Source of the DNA: Nymphaea colorata
Lineage: Eukaryota > Streptophyta > Magnoliopsida > Nymphaeales > Nymphaeaceae
Length of the DNA stretch: 64,000 nt
Assembly (NCBI RefSeq): GCF_008831285.2
Contig: NC_045138.2
Location: forward strand, 8,959,205 to 9,023,204
Direction: 5' to 3'
Below the pieces are notes generated by a model, which worked only from the letters and a program-made list of their open reading frames with translations, made no database searches and was not told the DNA's origin. Positions 31,358-42,830 of the stretch are shown piece by piece; position 1 is the stretch's first letter; every line of letters begins with the position of its first letter. The position numbers and the translations under genes are program-made.

Positions 31358-31778
31358 TGTTAGAAATATAATGTAAGTATACATACATGTTTTGATATCT
31401 ACTGTCATATATTTTAAACTCCTAGCAGTTTGATGTATGATTTGTATATATAAATATATGTGTGTATACATAGGACTTCTTGTATTTATTTTTTCTTATT
31501 TTTTCTTTATTTTTTGTGCCTTTTTTCTGAACTTTTTCCTTTTTTATTTTGATAAGGAAGTAGCTGTTGGGAGTTCCCAACGGCTAGATTTCTAGCCGTT
31601 GGGAGCTCCAACAGCCACTTCCTCTCCCTCCTTTCTTCTTTGTTTCTTGTATAAATAGGGCACTTGGGACCCTTGTTATTTTATGAATTTTTAGCCTCTT
31701 CTTATATACTTTGTCAAGATTAATACATTTTTCTTGTCCTCAAGTTTGAGGTTCTTTTTGTGTGTTACTTATTGAAGT
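31358..31778 (+). repeat. 5' LTR of element E, 3' end deleted
   Basis: Begins TGTTAGAAATATAATG and follows the 3' LTR to ttattgaagt, where it jumps into gag (cctcaagaaaacccacacta). Promoter palindrome and TATAAATA (31650-31657) are retained. Confidence 0.92.
31576..31603. promoter_or_regulatory. Inverted pair of perfect MSA-like sites, E 5' LTR
   Basis: CCCAACGGCTA (31576-31586) and TAGCCGTTGGG (31593-31603) are exact inverted matches to YCYAACGGYYA across the 6-bp spacer gatttc. An outer arm GCTGTTGGGAG...CTCC.AACAGC extends the palindrome. TATAAATA lies about 46 bp downstream. The same arrangement is in the 3' LTR at 41188-41215. Confidence 0.65.
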
Positions 31779-31788
31779 ACTTGTCCTC

Positions 31789-34700
31789 AAGAAAACCCAC
31801 ACTATGAAGGATGTAGCTTACATGTGCAATCTTCAAATGAAGATTGCAAGTCTCCAACAAGGGGACAAGTCCATTAAGGAATACGTTGGAGAAATGGAGC
31901 AACTATGGGACGAACTTGCTCTATTTGAACCCGAATGGTATGATCCAAGAGACATTGGAGTAAGGGAAAAACAAATCTAAAGGAAAAAATTTTATAAATT
32001 TATTCTTGGTCTTAGACCGGAATATGATGGAGTCAAAACTTCCTTGCTCCATAGACATAAAGTGCCACCCATGAATGAAGCCATAGCGGAGCTTCAAATG
32101 GAAGAAAATAGACTCAATTTTTCTAAAGAAAAGAGTGAAAATGTTCTTGCTACCTTAAGACCCGACGCTCATATGAGAACTTATAGGCCTCCTCACTTTA
32201 ATCGAAATTATGAGGATAAAGGCAACAAGAAAATTATATGTTTTCATTGTCAAGAAGAAGGACATACTAAACCTAGATGTCCTAAATTGAGGAAATTTGA
32301 TAGAAAAACAAGTATGGCTGGGACAATGTATGAAGAAAGCAATCGATTTGACTTAGACAAGCTTGTAAGTGCTCTCCAACCAACTTATTGATGTTCTTCA
32401 ACCACTTTTCAAAGGAGGAGAGGCTTCTCCAACTTCTGGAGCAACGGTGGCATCTACATCATCAAGTAAGTACTCTTGGATACTTGATTTCGGAGCTTCA
32501 TTTCATATGACCCCTTGTAGTTCACTACTTACCGAATGCACTAAGGAAGAATCGTGCCTTTTTGTCAAAACCGCCGATGGAACTCCTCTTTAAATCAAAT
32601 GTGTTGGGAATATTGATCAAAATTTTAATTCAAAAGTTTTCAAAATACCAAAAGTTAGATTTATCCCCAAACTTAACTTAAATCTCTTGTCGGTTTCTCA
32701 AATAACCAATCATGGATGTGATATTATCTTCTCACAAAATAAATTTTTGATACAGGACCATCTTTCCATGAAGACGATTAAGGAAGGTTCTAAGAAAAAT
32801 GATCTCTACTATGTGGATTATTTAGATCTTTCCAACCCTACTTGCAATGTAGTCAAGAAAAGTGGCATTCAAATTTGTCATCAAAGACTTGGGCATTCAA
32901 ATGTAGGAAAAATGTCCTGTATCCCTTTTTCGGAGGAGAAATGTAAAGAAATGATCTCTTGTGATGAATGTATTAAAGCCAAAATTAAGGCTTTACCTTT
33001 TGCAAATAGAAATTTTGTTGCAAAAGCACCATTTGAATTAGTGCATTCGGATGTATGGGGACCCGCTCCTATTATGTATAAAGGTGGTTTGTTTTATTAT
33101 GTCATTTTTGTGGATGATTACTCTCGATATGCTTGGGTTTACTTTCTTAAACACAAATCGGATGTATTTATGAATTTCAAAAACTTTTACAACATGATCA
33201 AAACACAATTTGATGCAAACCTTAAAATTTTTAGAAGTGATTCCGGGGGAGAATTCATTTCCAACGAATTTGAAGAATTCCTAAAGGAAAAGAGAATTAT
33301 ACACCAAAAATCTTGTCCCAAAACCCCCCAACAAAATGGCATCGCCGAAAGAAAACATAGACATATTCTTGAAACAACAAGAGCTCTTCTCATATGAAAA
33401 AATGTTCCAAAAAATTTTTGGGCTGAAGCAATTCTAACATCAATCTATTTGATTAATAGAATGCCCTCTAAAGTCTTAGAAAATATTTCCCCCTTTCAAA
33501 AACTTTTTAATTTGGAGCCAACTTATAAAAGATTTAAAGTCTTTGGTTGCAAATGTTACATTCTAAATAACAAAAATGACAAACTTTCATCTAAAGTTAT
33601 TCAATGTGTCCTTATTGGTTATTCCGAAACTCAAAAAGGACATAGATGCTATGATATTGAAAAAGATAAGGTGTATTTTTCAAGAAATATGATATTTTTA
33701 GAAGAAGACAATGACTTTAATGAAAATAAACCCAAGCATGAAGATGATTATTCTTTCTTATGGATGATGATGATAATGATAATGATGATGTTTTGCATTC
33801 TTCTTATGATAATACTTTAAATGAGGCTGATAGCACTTCTTTTGCTTGACCACCAAGAGAAGTTAGAGTCTATAGGAGAAGGTCTCAACAAAACAACCAA
33901 GAGCCTCAACATACTCTTAGGAGATCTCAAAGAGATATTCATCCACCTCAAAAATTTGTCTCCTACGAGTCTTTTTCCCCAAAGCATAGGGCTTGCTTAT
34001 TAGCTATTCACTCCTTTGATGAACCTTCATCCTATCTCGAAGCCAAAACTAACCCACATTGGATTGAAGCCATGAACAATGAACTTCAAGCCCTTGAAGA
34101 CAATAAAATTAGGACATTGTTTCTCTTTCCATCGGGAAAAAGACAATAGGATGTAGGTGGTATATAAAGTCAAGACTAGAAGTGATGGATCACTTGAAAG
34201 GTATAAAGCTAGACTTCTTTCAAAAGGATATGCTCAAGAATATGGCATAGACTACGACGAGATCTTTGCTCCTGTTGCTAGAATGACATCCATCATAACC
34301 CTAATGGCAGTTGAAGCAATGGACCATATATCAATTGGATGTCAAAAATGTTTTTTTAAATGGTTACTTAAATGAGGAGGTTTTCATGGACTCACCCCCT
34401 GGGCTTGATTTACCTAAAGGCAAAGTCCTGGTTTGAAACAAGCTCCAAAAGCTTGGTTTTATATGTTCAGCAATGTTATGTTTAAACAAGGTTTTAAATC
34501 ATGTTTTTGTGACACTGCTATGTTTGTTAAAAATACTACTATAGGTACAATTGTGTTGCTTTTATATGTAGATGATATGATTATTACAGCTAATGATGCC
34601 AACGGAATGATGCAGGTAAAGGCTTTCCTTAAGAATGAATTTGAAATGACTGATTTGGGTAAACTAACATATTTCCTTGGTATTGAAGTTGCTTATAGTA

Positions 34701-34961
34701 GGAGAGGATACTTCCTCTCACAAATGAAGTTTGCCAATAACATTATAAGCAGATCAGAAATCACTCATGACAAGGTAGACACTCCTGAAGCTTTAGGAGT
34801 AAAAATGAAGATTGATGATGGAGAAATTCTAGAAAATCTCACCCCCTTTCGTCAATTGGTGGGAGCTCTCACATATTTATCCATCACAAGGCTTGACATA
34901 TCACATGTTGTACATGTCATAAGTCAGTTTCAACAAAGACCCACTTCTGTACACATGGGAG
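31789..34961 (+). pseudogene. gag-pol of element E, part before G
   Basis: Starts mid-gag (LKKTHTMKDVAYMCNLQMKI) and runs through the zinc knuckle CFHCQEEGHTKPRC near 32245 and protease ILDFGASFHMTP near 32485 (Ser of DSGA changed to Phe). Pre-integrase reads CHQRLGHSNVGKM with Trp lost. Integrase has HSDVWGPAPIMYKGG, FRSDSGGEFISNEF and NGIAERKHRH, then RT with YVDDMIITANDANGM. Stops or frameshifts occur near 31978, 32389, 32592, 33397, 33840, 34140 and 34370. The frame stops at the GGGAG where G is inserted. Confidence 0.92.
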
Positions 34962-35013
34962 TGATAGAAATGTAGCACCAATATCTGTAACCCGAAAACA
35001 GCACTCAAGCAGG

Positions 35014-35045
<32 letters not shown>

Positions 35046-35411
35046 AAATGAAAACAAGAAGAAACTGAGGAGAAGAAGCCGTAGCCAAAATGGTTTGCAC
35101 GGCCTCTATTTATAATCTCATTTTCAGAATTCTAAGAGTCTCCAATCGTAGAATCCTAGGAGATTTCACAAGCTTCAAGGACATTAATTACATCATAGAA
35201 ACCTAAGAGACTTCACATATTACAAGGATATTAACTACAACATAGAATCCTAGGAGACTTCCCATATAACAAGGATATTAACTATAACATAGAATCCTAG
35301 GAGACTCTTCACATGTTACAAGGACATTAAATATTTTAACACATTCTACAAGGAGGTGGAATCCTAAGAGACTCCTCTTCAACGTGCTGGTGAAGGATTT
35401 ATATTTTAACA
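34962..35411 (-). repeat. 3' LTR of element G, with internal tandem repeats
   Basis: It contains a GA run near 35020-35046 and about four imperfect copies of a unit of about 45 bp (catagaatcctaggagact...acaaggatattaacta) between 35150 and 35330. The polyprotein stop (TAA, 35408-35406) lies inside the LTR. Confidence 0.93.
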
Positions 35412-38400
35412 CCCTCCCTCAAGTTGTGCATGGTTTTGCACCATGTACAACTTGCCTTTTAGAAACCAGAATCGTTCCTTTGTTAATCCTTTTGTAAATA
35501 AGTCTGCAACTTGTTCATCTGTACGAACATAAATAGGCTGAATTTCCTTGTCTTCCACCTTTTGTCTAACAAAGTGTTGATCAATCTCAATGTGCTTTGT
35601 TCGACCATGTTGTACGGGATTAAAGGCAATGTTAATAGCGCTTTGATTATCGCACATTAACATTGATGTTTTAATCTTTTCTCCAATGTCTTCTAGCAAA
35701 TGTCTAACCCATGTAACTTCAGCAGTACCTGCAGCCATGCATCTGTATTCAGCTTCAGTGCTGGATCTTGCTACTGCCTTTTGCTTTCGACAACTCCAAG
35801 ACACAAGATTACGTCCAATGAAAATACAAAAACCAGAAATGGACTTTCTTTGATCGGGATCTCCAGCCCAATCTGCATCTGTGAATGTCATAAGTTGATG
35901 TCCAGTAGTTATATTTTCACTCTTACCATAAACTAAGCCATCTCCTGCTGTCCCTTTAAGATATCTTAATATTCTTTTGACAGCATCCATGTGAGTATCT
36001 CTAGGTGCATGCATAAATTGGGATACTTGATTCACAGCATATATAATATCTGGTCTAGTAAATGTAAGATATTGAAGTGCCCCAACAATACTTCGATATT
36101 GCGTAGGATCTTCATATAACTCCCCATCTTGAGCACTTAGTCTTTGATTTAGAACACTAGGAGTTCCAACAGGCTTACAATCAGACATACCTGACTTTTT
36201 CAACAAATCCAACGTGTATTTCTGTTGTGTCAATGTGAGGCGATTATTGTGCCTATCAATCTCCACTCCAAGAAAGAATCGTAAATCACCAAGCTCTTTC
36301 ATTTTGAAGTTTTGCATCATCAAAACTTTAGCTTCTTCTATGTGTTTTTCTGAATTGCCTGTGATAACAATATCATCAACATATATAAGAAGTAAAGTAA
36401 ATATGTTTTCCTTTCGATAAATGAAAAGAGAGTGATCTAGAGGACATCTCCGAAAACCACATTCTTGAATCTTGCAAGAGAAACTGTCAAACCACGAACG
36501 TGAGGCCTGTTTAAGTCCATAAATAGATTTTCTTAGTTTGCAAACCCATGCATGAGAGTCTCCTTTCGTGTATCCTGGAGGTTGTTCCATATATACTTCC
36601 TCCCTTAAATCACCATGAAGAAAAGCATTCTTCACGTCCATTTGATGTAGTCTCCATCCATATTCAACTGCCAATGATATAATCACGCGAATTGTTCCCA
36701 TTTTGATCACAGGGCTGAATGTCTCATCATAATCTTCTCCATATTGTTGTGTAAACCCTTTTGCTACTAACCTTGCTTTGTGTCTTTCTATGCTGCCGTC
36801 AGGTTTGTATTTAATTTTGTATACCCATTTGGAGCCCACTACGTTCTTTTCGTGTGGCCTCGGAACGATCTCCCATGTTCCACATTCATGCAAGGCATCC
36901 ATTTCTTCTTTCATAGCCTTTCTCCAATGATGTGATTTTGATGCTTCATCAAATGAAGTAGGTTCTTCCTCCTTGCCAACTTTTGCCATGAATAACTGAA
37001 AATCAAGTGATAAAGAATCATAGCTAACCCACCTGTGAATGGGATGACGAATGCGTTGGGATCTTCTAAGGTGGGGCATGTTGTCTTCTTCACTGTGAGC
37101 ATCTCTGTCCCTTAGTCGTCGACTGTAGATAAGACCCGAATACCGATGTGCATCGTTGCTCTGTTCATTATTGTTTTCGTGATGACTTAATGACTGTGTT
37201 GGATCTTCTTGATTTTCACTTTGAGCCATATCCGACGGTTGTATTGCTCTCTCTGAATCTTCACTTTGAGGCACATCATTTTCTATAACAGGATCTGCAT
37301 TGAATAACTGTGTACTGGTCCAGGGATCATAAGATTCAATGGTCATAGGCATTTCATTTGTATTATCAAAACTATGTTCATCAAAAATGACATTTCTTGA
37401 AGTTTTGATACGTTTAGTTGTTGGATCATAGCATCGAAAACCTTTATATTCATCAGCATATCCAACGAATCTACATTGAATAGCTTTGTCTTGAAACTTG
37501 TTCCTCAAGGCAGCATCAACGTGAACATAGCATACACAACCAAAAACCTTCAAGTTCTTGTAATCAGGTTGTTTGCCTAAGAGTGTAAAATATGGCGATT
37601 TAGACATCAAGAGTGTCATAGGCAAACAATTTATTATGTATACAGCAGTATGGAAGGCTTCAGTCCACAAGGAAATGGGCACATTAGTATCATGCATCAT
37701 GCTCATGGCGCTTTCAACTATATGTCGATGTTTCCGCTCAACTACACCATTTTGTTGTGGTGTGTAAGGGCAGGAAATTTGTCTAGTTATCCCTTTTTCA
37801 CGTAGAAATTCAATAAAATCAAGCGAGGAATATTCTCCCCCTCCATCACATTGAAAATGCACCACATTGGATGAAAATTTAGTTTGAATCATGGCATAGA
37901 AGTTTCGAAATATGTGAGGTACTTCTGATTTGTGTTTCATGAAGTAAATCCAGGTGAAACGTGAGTAAGAGTCAATGAATAAGACATAATATCTTGACCC
38001 AGACATGGAATCAATAGGGGCTGGCCCCCATACATCAGAAAAAATAGTTTCAAAAGGTTTGGAAGCCCTTTGATTTATATTATGGAAAGGTAAAACATGA
38101 CTCTTACAAAGTCCACAACTTGAACATTTTTTGACACTTGAAGTAAGAGGTAAACTTGATCTTGGAATGAGACTATCTGTGACAAGTTTTTCAATGAAAT
38201 GTCGACCACAGTGTCCTAGCCGACTATGCCACAAATCAGACTCCAAAAATTGGTTAGGGCCCCTTACTTTTGATTGAAAATGGCAAGAACTTGGCACTGA
38301 TGACGCATTATGAGAAAGAGAAAATGTCTTCAATCCTATATCAAAAGTGGATGAATCCTTGGGTAGACATTCCTTGAGGACGTACATATTCCCTTGACGC

Positions 38401-39722
38401 TCCCCTCTAGCGAACATTTTCTTCGTTTGGAGGTCCTTGACATAGACAGAAGAAGGTGTGAATTCAACAGAAGAGCTTGTATCATCAATGAGTTTAGAAA
38501 TGGATATGATGTTCTTTTTGATATTGGGAGCAAGAACAACATTAGACAGTGATAGAGACGAGGATGACAATGGAATATGTGCATTTCCAATATGTGTAAT
38601 AGGATGAGATTTTCCATCACCTGTTATAATGCAACTTCTACCGTAATGAGGGGATAAGTTAGTCAATTTACCTGCATTTCCTGTCACATGGGTAGCTGCA
38701 CCTGAATCCAAGAACCATTCTCCCTGCTCATTTTGCTTTATAGTCATCTTTGAGAATGCGGCCATCAATAGCTGTTGCATATCTTCAGCGGTGGATTTAG
38801 AACTTTGTCCTCCTTGTTTATAATCATGTCTTACTCCTTTGTTTTTATTTTGAGGATTAAACCAACATTGTGCCTTCATGTGTCCTTTCTTGTTGCACTG
38901 AAAACAAATTGGTATTTTTCTTGAAGTATCCAAAGGAGACATACCTTGGTTATGTGGTGTTGGTAGAATGCCACGACCACCATGGTTGGAGTTCCCATGG
39001 CTCTTACCAAACTTTACATTCATAGCCAACACATTTTGGGAGTTCCCTTGATCAGTCCTTTCAATGACTCTTTTCATATTCATTTCATGTTGGAGAAGTT
39101 TACCTTGTAGTTCGTTGAAGGAAGGCAGAACAGGAAGGACCTCAAGAGCTGTAATAAAAGCATGATAATCATGCCCAAGTCCATTCAAGGTTTGCTGCAC
39201 CTTTTCCTTATCAGAAATGTTATTCCCTGAGGCAGCAAGTTGGTCTGCGACGGCCTTAATACGCCCCAAATAATCCATGATAGACGTTGAACCTTTGCTC
39301 AAATTCTGAAATTCTTTCTTTAAGTACATAATTCGAGCTTCTGATATTTGGGAAAAGGTATCAGCAAGGGTTTCCCATAATTCTTCTGCAGTACAATCAT
39401 CAGAAACTGAAAGTAACACTTGTTGAGATAAAGTGGACAAAATATACGCAACCAGACTTTGATCACGTCTCATCCACATAGCATGTTCAGGATTGTTGTC
39501 TTCATGAACAGCAATAACTTCTCCTGCCTCATTTTTTATTTCCTGTAAGACGGATATTGGTGGAGCCTTTGTTGAACCATCGAGATGTCCAAAGAGGCCT
39601 TGACTTCTTATGAAAGGCATGATTTGCCTTTTCCAGATCAGATAATTCTCATGGTTGAGTTTTTCGGTAATAAGGTGAGGAAGAAAACTTGAGGACATGC
39701 CAGAATGCGAAAGGTTTTCCAT
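35406..39722 (-). CDS. Gag-Pol polyprotein of element G (copia), intact
   Basis: About 1438 codons from MENLSHSGMSSSFLPHL; an in-frame ATG 33 codons upstream at 39821 would give 1471, and positions below count from it. Gag reads LNHENYLIWKRQIMPFIRSQ, then zinc knuckle CFQCNKKGHMKAQC at about 306-319. Protease is FLDSGAATHVTGN at about 370. Pre-integrase is LWHSRLGHCGRHF. Integrase has FSDVWGPAPID (about 596), QCDGGGEY (about 659) and NGVVERKHRH (E about 695), giving DD35E spacing. RT has [20 protein letters not shown] and YVDDIVITG. RNase H has FTDADWAGDPDQRKS, SSTEAEYRC and MCDNQSA. It ends LEGGC. No lesion is seen. The Gag N-terminus resembles that of fragment C and the C-terminus resembles K. 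Confidence 0.96.
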   Translation of the reverse strand: MENLSHSGMSSSFLPHLITEKLNHENYLIWKRQIMPFIRSQGLFGHLDGSTKAPPISVLQEIKNEAGEVIAVHEDNNPEHAMWMRRDQSLVAYILSTLSQQVLLSVSDDCTAEELWETLADTFSQISEARIMYLKKEFQNLSKGSTSIMDYLGRIKAVADQLAASGNNISDKEKVQQTLNGLGHDYHAFITALEVLPVLPSFNELQGKLLQHEMNMKRVIERTDQGNSQNVLAMNVKFGKSHGNSNHGGRGILPTPHNQGMSPLDTSRKIPICFQCNKKGHMKAQCWFNPQNKNKGVRHDYKQGGQSSKSTAEDMQQLLMAAFSKMTIKQNEQGEWFLDSGAATHVTGNAGKLTNLSPHYGRSCIITGDGKSHPITHIGNAHIPLSSSSLSLSNVVLAPNIKKNIISISKLIDDTSSSVEFTPSSVYVKDLQTKKMFARGERQGNMYVLKECLPKDSSTFDIGLKTFSLSHNASSVPSSCHFQSKVRGPNQFLESDLWHSRLGHCGRHFIEKLVTDSLIPRSSLPLTSSVKKCSSCGLCKSHVLPFHNINQRASKPFETIFSDVWGPAPIDSMSGSRYYVLFIDSYSRFTWIYFMKHKSEVPHIFRNFYAMIQTKFSSNVVHFQCDGGGEYSSLDFIEFLREKGITRQISCPYTPQQNGVVERKHRHIVESAMSMMHDTNVPISLWTEAFHTAVYIINCLPMTLLMSKSPYFTLLGKQPDYKNLKVFGCVCYVHVDAALRNKFQDKAIQCRFVGYADEYKGFRCYDPTTKRIKTSRNVIFDEHSFDNTNEMPMTIESYDPWTSTQLFNADPVIENDVPQSEDSERAIQPSDMAQSENQEDPTQSLSHHENNNEQSNDAHRYSGLIYSRRLRDRDAHSEEDNMPHLRRSQRIRHPIHRWVSYDSLSLDFQLFMAKVGKEEEPTSFDEASKSHHWRKAMKEEMDALHECGTWEIVPRPHEKNVVGSKWVYKIKYKPDGSIERHKARLVAKGFTQQYGEDYDETFSPVIKMGTIRVIISLAVEYGWRLHQMDVKNAFLHGDLREEVYMEQPPGYTKGDSHAWVCKLRKSIYGLKQASRSWFDSFSCKIQECGFRRCPLDHSLFIYRKENIFTLLLIYVDDIVITGNSEKHIEEAKVLMMQNFKMKELGDLRFFLGVEIDRHNNRLTLTQQKYTLDLLKKSGMSDCKPVGTPSVLNQRLSAQDGELYEDPTQYRSIVGALQYLTFTRPDIIYAVNQVSQFMHAPRDTHMDAVKRILRYLKGTAGDGLVYGKSENITTGHQLMTFTDADWAGDPDQRKSISGFCIFIGRNLVSWSCRKQKAVARSSTEAEYRCMAAGTAEVTWVRHLLEDIGEKIKTSMLMCDNQSAINIAFNPVQHGRTKHIEIDQHFVRQKVEDKEIQPIYVRTDEQVADLFTKGLTKERFWFLKGKLYMVQNHAQLEGGC

Positions 39723-39943
39723 GACAGCAGAAAAGAATGGTATATAGGTAGAAGATGAGAGGGAAAGAAGACACGATATAACAAGATGTGTCCTTGGTAA
39801 GCAAGAAGAAAAAAGGAACAAGAATTGCGCAAGAGAAAAGTAAATTCAGGATAGAGACAAGATGAGAAAAGAGTTCTAACCAGATCAGACCTGTTTGGGC
39901 ATTTCGTTTGGTAGAGATAACGTAACCTGGCGCTCTGATACCA

Positions 39944-39995
39944 TGATAGAAATGTAGCACCAATATCTGTAACCCGAAAACAGCACTCAAGCAGG

Positions 39996-40042
<47 letters not shown>

Positions 40043-40405
40043 TGAAAACAAGAAGAAACTGAGGAGAAGAAGCCGTAGCCAAAATGGTTTGCACGGCCTC
40101 TATTTATAATCTCATTTTCAGAATTCTAAGAGTCTCCAATCGTAGAATCCTAGGAGATTTCACAAGCTTCAAGGACATTAATTACATCATAGAAACCTAA
40201 GAGACTTCACATATTACAAGGATATTAACTACAACATAGAATCCTAGGAGACTTCCCATATAACAAGGATATTAACTATAACATAGAATCCTAGGAGACT
40301 CTTCACATGTTACAAGGACATTAAATATTTTAACACATTCTACAAGGAGGTGGAATCCTAAGAGACTCCTCTTCAACGTGCTGGTGAAGGATTTATATTT
40401 TAACA
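39944..40405 (-). repeat. 5' LTR of element G
   Basis: 462 bp. It matches the 3' LTR except that the GA run (about 40001-40039) is 12 bp longer, which is an ordinary replication-slippage change. Confidence 0.95.
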
Positions 40406-40410
40406 GGGAG

Positions 40411-40955
40411 CTGCATTGAGGATTGTTCGATACGTCAAACACACTATCACTAAGGGACCTTTCCTATCCTCCTCATCAAACTTGAATATGATTGCCTATA
40501 CTGATGCTGATTGGGGTGGAGATCCTAATAATAGGCATTCCACCACCGGTTTTTGTGTTTTTCTAGGTGACTCTCTCATTTCGTGGAGATGCAAAAAACA
40601 ACATAAAGTCTCTCTATCTTCAACCGAAGCAGAGTATCGTGTCATGGCTGCCACCACCATGGAGATTGTATGGTTGAAAAGCTTATTGAAGGACATTGGA
40701 ATTGACCTCAACGAAGCCACCAAGCTCTGTTGCGACAATAAAAGTGCCATCTACATTGCTAACAATCATACTTTTCATGGAAGGACAAAACATATTGAAA
40801 TGGATTGTCACTATGTGAGAGAGCAATATCTTAGTCGAACAATTGATCTATCTTTTGTCCCTTCTGAATATCAACTTGGAGATTTCTTCACCAAAGAACT
40901 TGCTTCCACAAGATTCCAGTTTCTTCTTGGCAAACTTTCGGTGATTACACCATAA
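40411..40955 (+). pseudogene. RNase H end of element E, after G
   Basis: The frame resumes AALRIVRYVKHTITKGPFLS and reads YTDADWGGDPNNRHSTTG, LISWRCKKQHKVSLSSTEAE, KLCCDNKSAIYIANNHTFHG, ending LGKLSVITP. This terminal part has no lesion. It is the continuation of RPTSVHMG at 34955. Confidence 0.93.
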
Positions 40956-40968
40956 GTTTGAGGGAGGG

Positions 40969-41455
40969 TGTTAGAAATATAATGTAAGTGTATCATACAA
41001 GTTTTGATATCTACTATCATATATTTTAAACTCCTAGCAGTTTGATGTATGATTTGTATATATAAATATATGTGTGTATACATAGGACTTCTTGTATTTA
41101 TTTTTTCTTATTTTTTCTTTATTTTTTGTGCCTTTTTTCTGAACTTTTTCCTTTTTTATTTTGATAAGGAAATAGCTGTTGGGAGTTCCCAACGGCTAGA
41201 TTTCTAGCCGTTGGGAGCTCCAACAGCCACTTCCTCTCCCTCCTTTCTTCTTTGTTTCTTGTATAAATAGGGCACTTGGGACCCTTGTTATTTTATGGAT
41301 TTTTAGCCTCTTCTTATATACTTTGTCAAGATTAATACATTCTTCTTGTCCTCAAGTTTGAGGTTCTTTTTGTGTGTTACTTATTGAAGTTATTGGAAGC
41401 TTCAAGGGTGTTTCTCTTGAAGCATTTGTCTTGACAAGTTTGGGCCTGATTCACA
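40969..41455 (+). repeat. 3' LTR of element E
   Basis: 487 bp, TGTTAGAAATATAATG to GCCTGATTCACA, with the inverted MSA-like pair at 41188-41198 and 41205-41215 and a TATAAATA about 46 bp further on. It differs from the 5' copy by a few substitutions and small indels. Confidence 0.93.
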
Positions 41456-41462
41456 ATCACTT

Positions 41463-42830
41463 CACCAGCCATGAACATTGAATCTTTCGTCAAACAGACT
41501 AGTCCCTGCACCTACAAGTCTGAAGCATTTTTCATATGTAAACTTATCTACCAACAACTTCCTTTTTGGGAATCTCATTTCCTTCTCCTTTTGAATAATA
41601 GTCTGTTTGGATACACTGATGGATTGACCTCATGTCCTAATGCACATATGAAAAATAGTCCTTTTGAATAATACAACTTCCTTCTTGCTGTTTGAAAAAA
41701 ACATAGAAAAATGTTACTTGAATTGGTAAAGGATGGATCGGTTGCTCCTAAGCTGGATTATTTCCCTCTCACTGACTATTCATAGTTGTTGGTCTGAATA
41801 CTTCATTTGCAATACACTTAAGAGAATGTAAGCTGTACGCTTCCTACTCCACTGTGCAGCAATTGAAATCTCAATAGCACAACTTGCACAAACGAACAGA
41901 TAATTTTCATAAAGCAAAAAATCTTGCCCACCCACTTGATATGGCATTTAAACCTGTCCCAGATGATGATCTTGCCATCCATACAACGGCTGGTCTCCCA
42001 TGCATGAATGTGGTTCTCTATGGACTTCATTGAGCATTCATGACAGCCCTCTCATACTTGAAGATCTCTTACGTATGTTGCTGATTCGTGAAGCTCAACT
42101 TCAAAAGACCAAAATGATCGACCAGCAAATTTAGCACACAAAGCCTTCTCAAATCCAAATCAGGGTCAACATTGAAACCAAATTTGCCTATGCCCTTTGG
42201 ACACCAAATTACAATTCTACAGTTCCAAATGTGTTTCCCTAGGTTACAGTCAGCAACATAAAGGCCATCTACGCATGTTTTGCTCACTAAAGATGAGCTT
42301 TCTTCTCAACTTCCACACTCTTCACCTCAAAGTTATCCTCTAGCAGTACACAAATCTCTTTGCCTTCCCCTGCACCTTCTATATCGCTCATCTTAACAAG
42401 GTATAGACTTTATCCAGATTTGACTCCTGAGCCTCCATATCAATATTCCACAGTTCCATCTCCTATATCTCGAATCTCTCCACCACCATCTTGCTCTCCT
42501 AGACCACCATCACCACTTTCTCCCCCTAGTTGAACCTAGTCTTTGGTCACATGTTCCCAAACACAAAACCTTTCTCACCATTCTCCATCCATTGCCTCCA
42601 AACTCAATACCTAAGCCCTCTATCCATACCCAACCTACATCCTTTTACAAAACTGTGAGCACTCACAATAGTGCAAATCTGTGGAAGACAAGTTTCAAGC
42701 TCTGATTAAAAAGGGCACTTCGAAGCTTATTTCCCGCCCTTTATAAATAATGTTGTGAGCAATAAGTAGGTCTTTCTTGTCAAACAAAAATCAGATGGCT
42801 CTCTTGAACACTAGAAAGTGTGATAGTGGC
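41463..42830 (+). mobile_element. Ancient copia relic
   Basis: Only scraps translate. A gag-like PFWESHFLLLLNNSLFGYTD is near 41560-41650. The integrase C-terminus is near 42190-42280 (FYSSKCVSLGYSQQHKGHLR, compare the usual KCVFLGYS..HKGY). The RT start is near 42690-42810 (LISRPLYKNVVSNKWVFLVK, QKSDGSLEH, compare [19 protein letters not shown]). The order is right for a plus-strand copia element with large deletions. No LTR was recognised. Confidence 0.6.

Larger units (their letters stand above)
34962..40405 (-). mobile_element. Intact Ty1/copia element G nested in E, target duplication GGGAG
   Basis: LTRs at 34962-35411 (450 bp, 3') and 39944-40405 (462 bp, 5') appear to differ only in GA-run length (12 bp). 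GGGAG flanks both ends (34957-34961 and 40406-40410). The PBS TGGTATCAGAGC is at 39943-39932, and the purine tract CTTGAGGGAGGG abuts the 3' LTR. One open polyprotein frame fills the body. It is a recent and probably autonomous insertion, on the same strand as the AAE gene, whose intron 1 holds it. Confidence 0.97.
31358..41455 (+). mobile_element. Ty1/copia element E (contains G), target duplication ATCAC
   Basis: A truncated 5' LTR (31358-31778) and a full 3' LTR (40969-41455, 487 bp) are flanked by ATCAC at 31353-31357 and 41456-41460. The purine tract GAGGGAGGG precedes the 3' LTR. A deletion fuses the 5' LTR directly to mid-gag, removing the last 66 bp or so of the LTR, the PBS, the leader and the gag start. 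Intact element G interrupts RNase H. E lies antisense in intron 1 of the AAE gene and is closely related to D. Confidence 0.94.
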
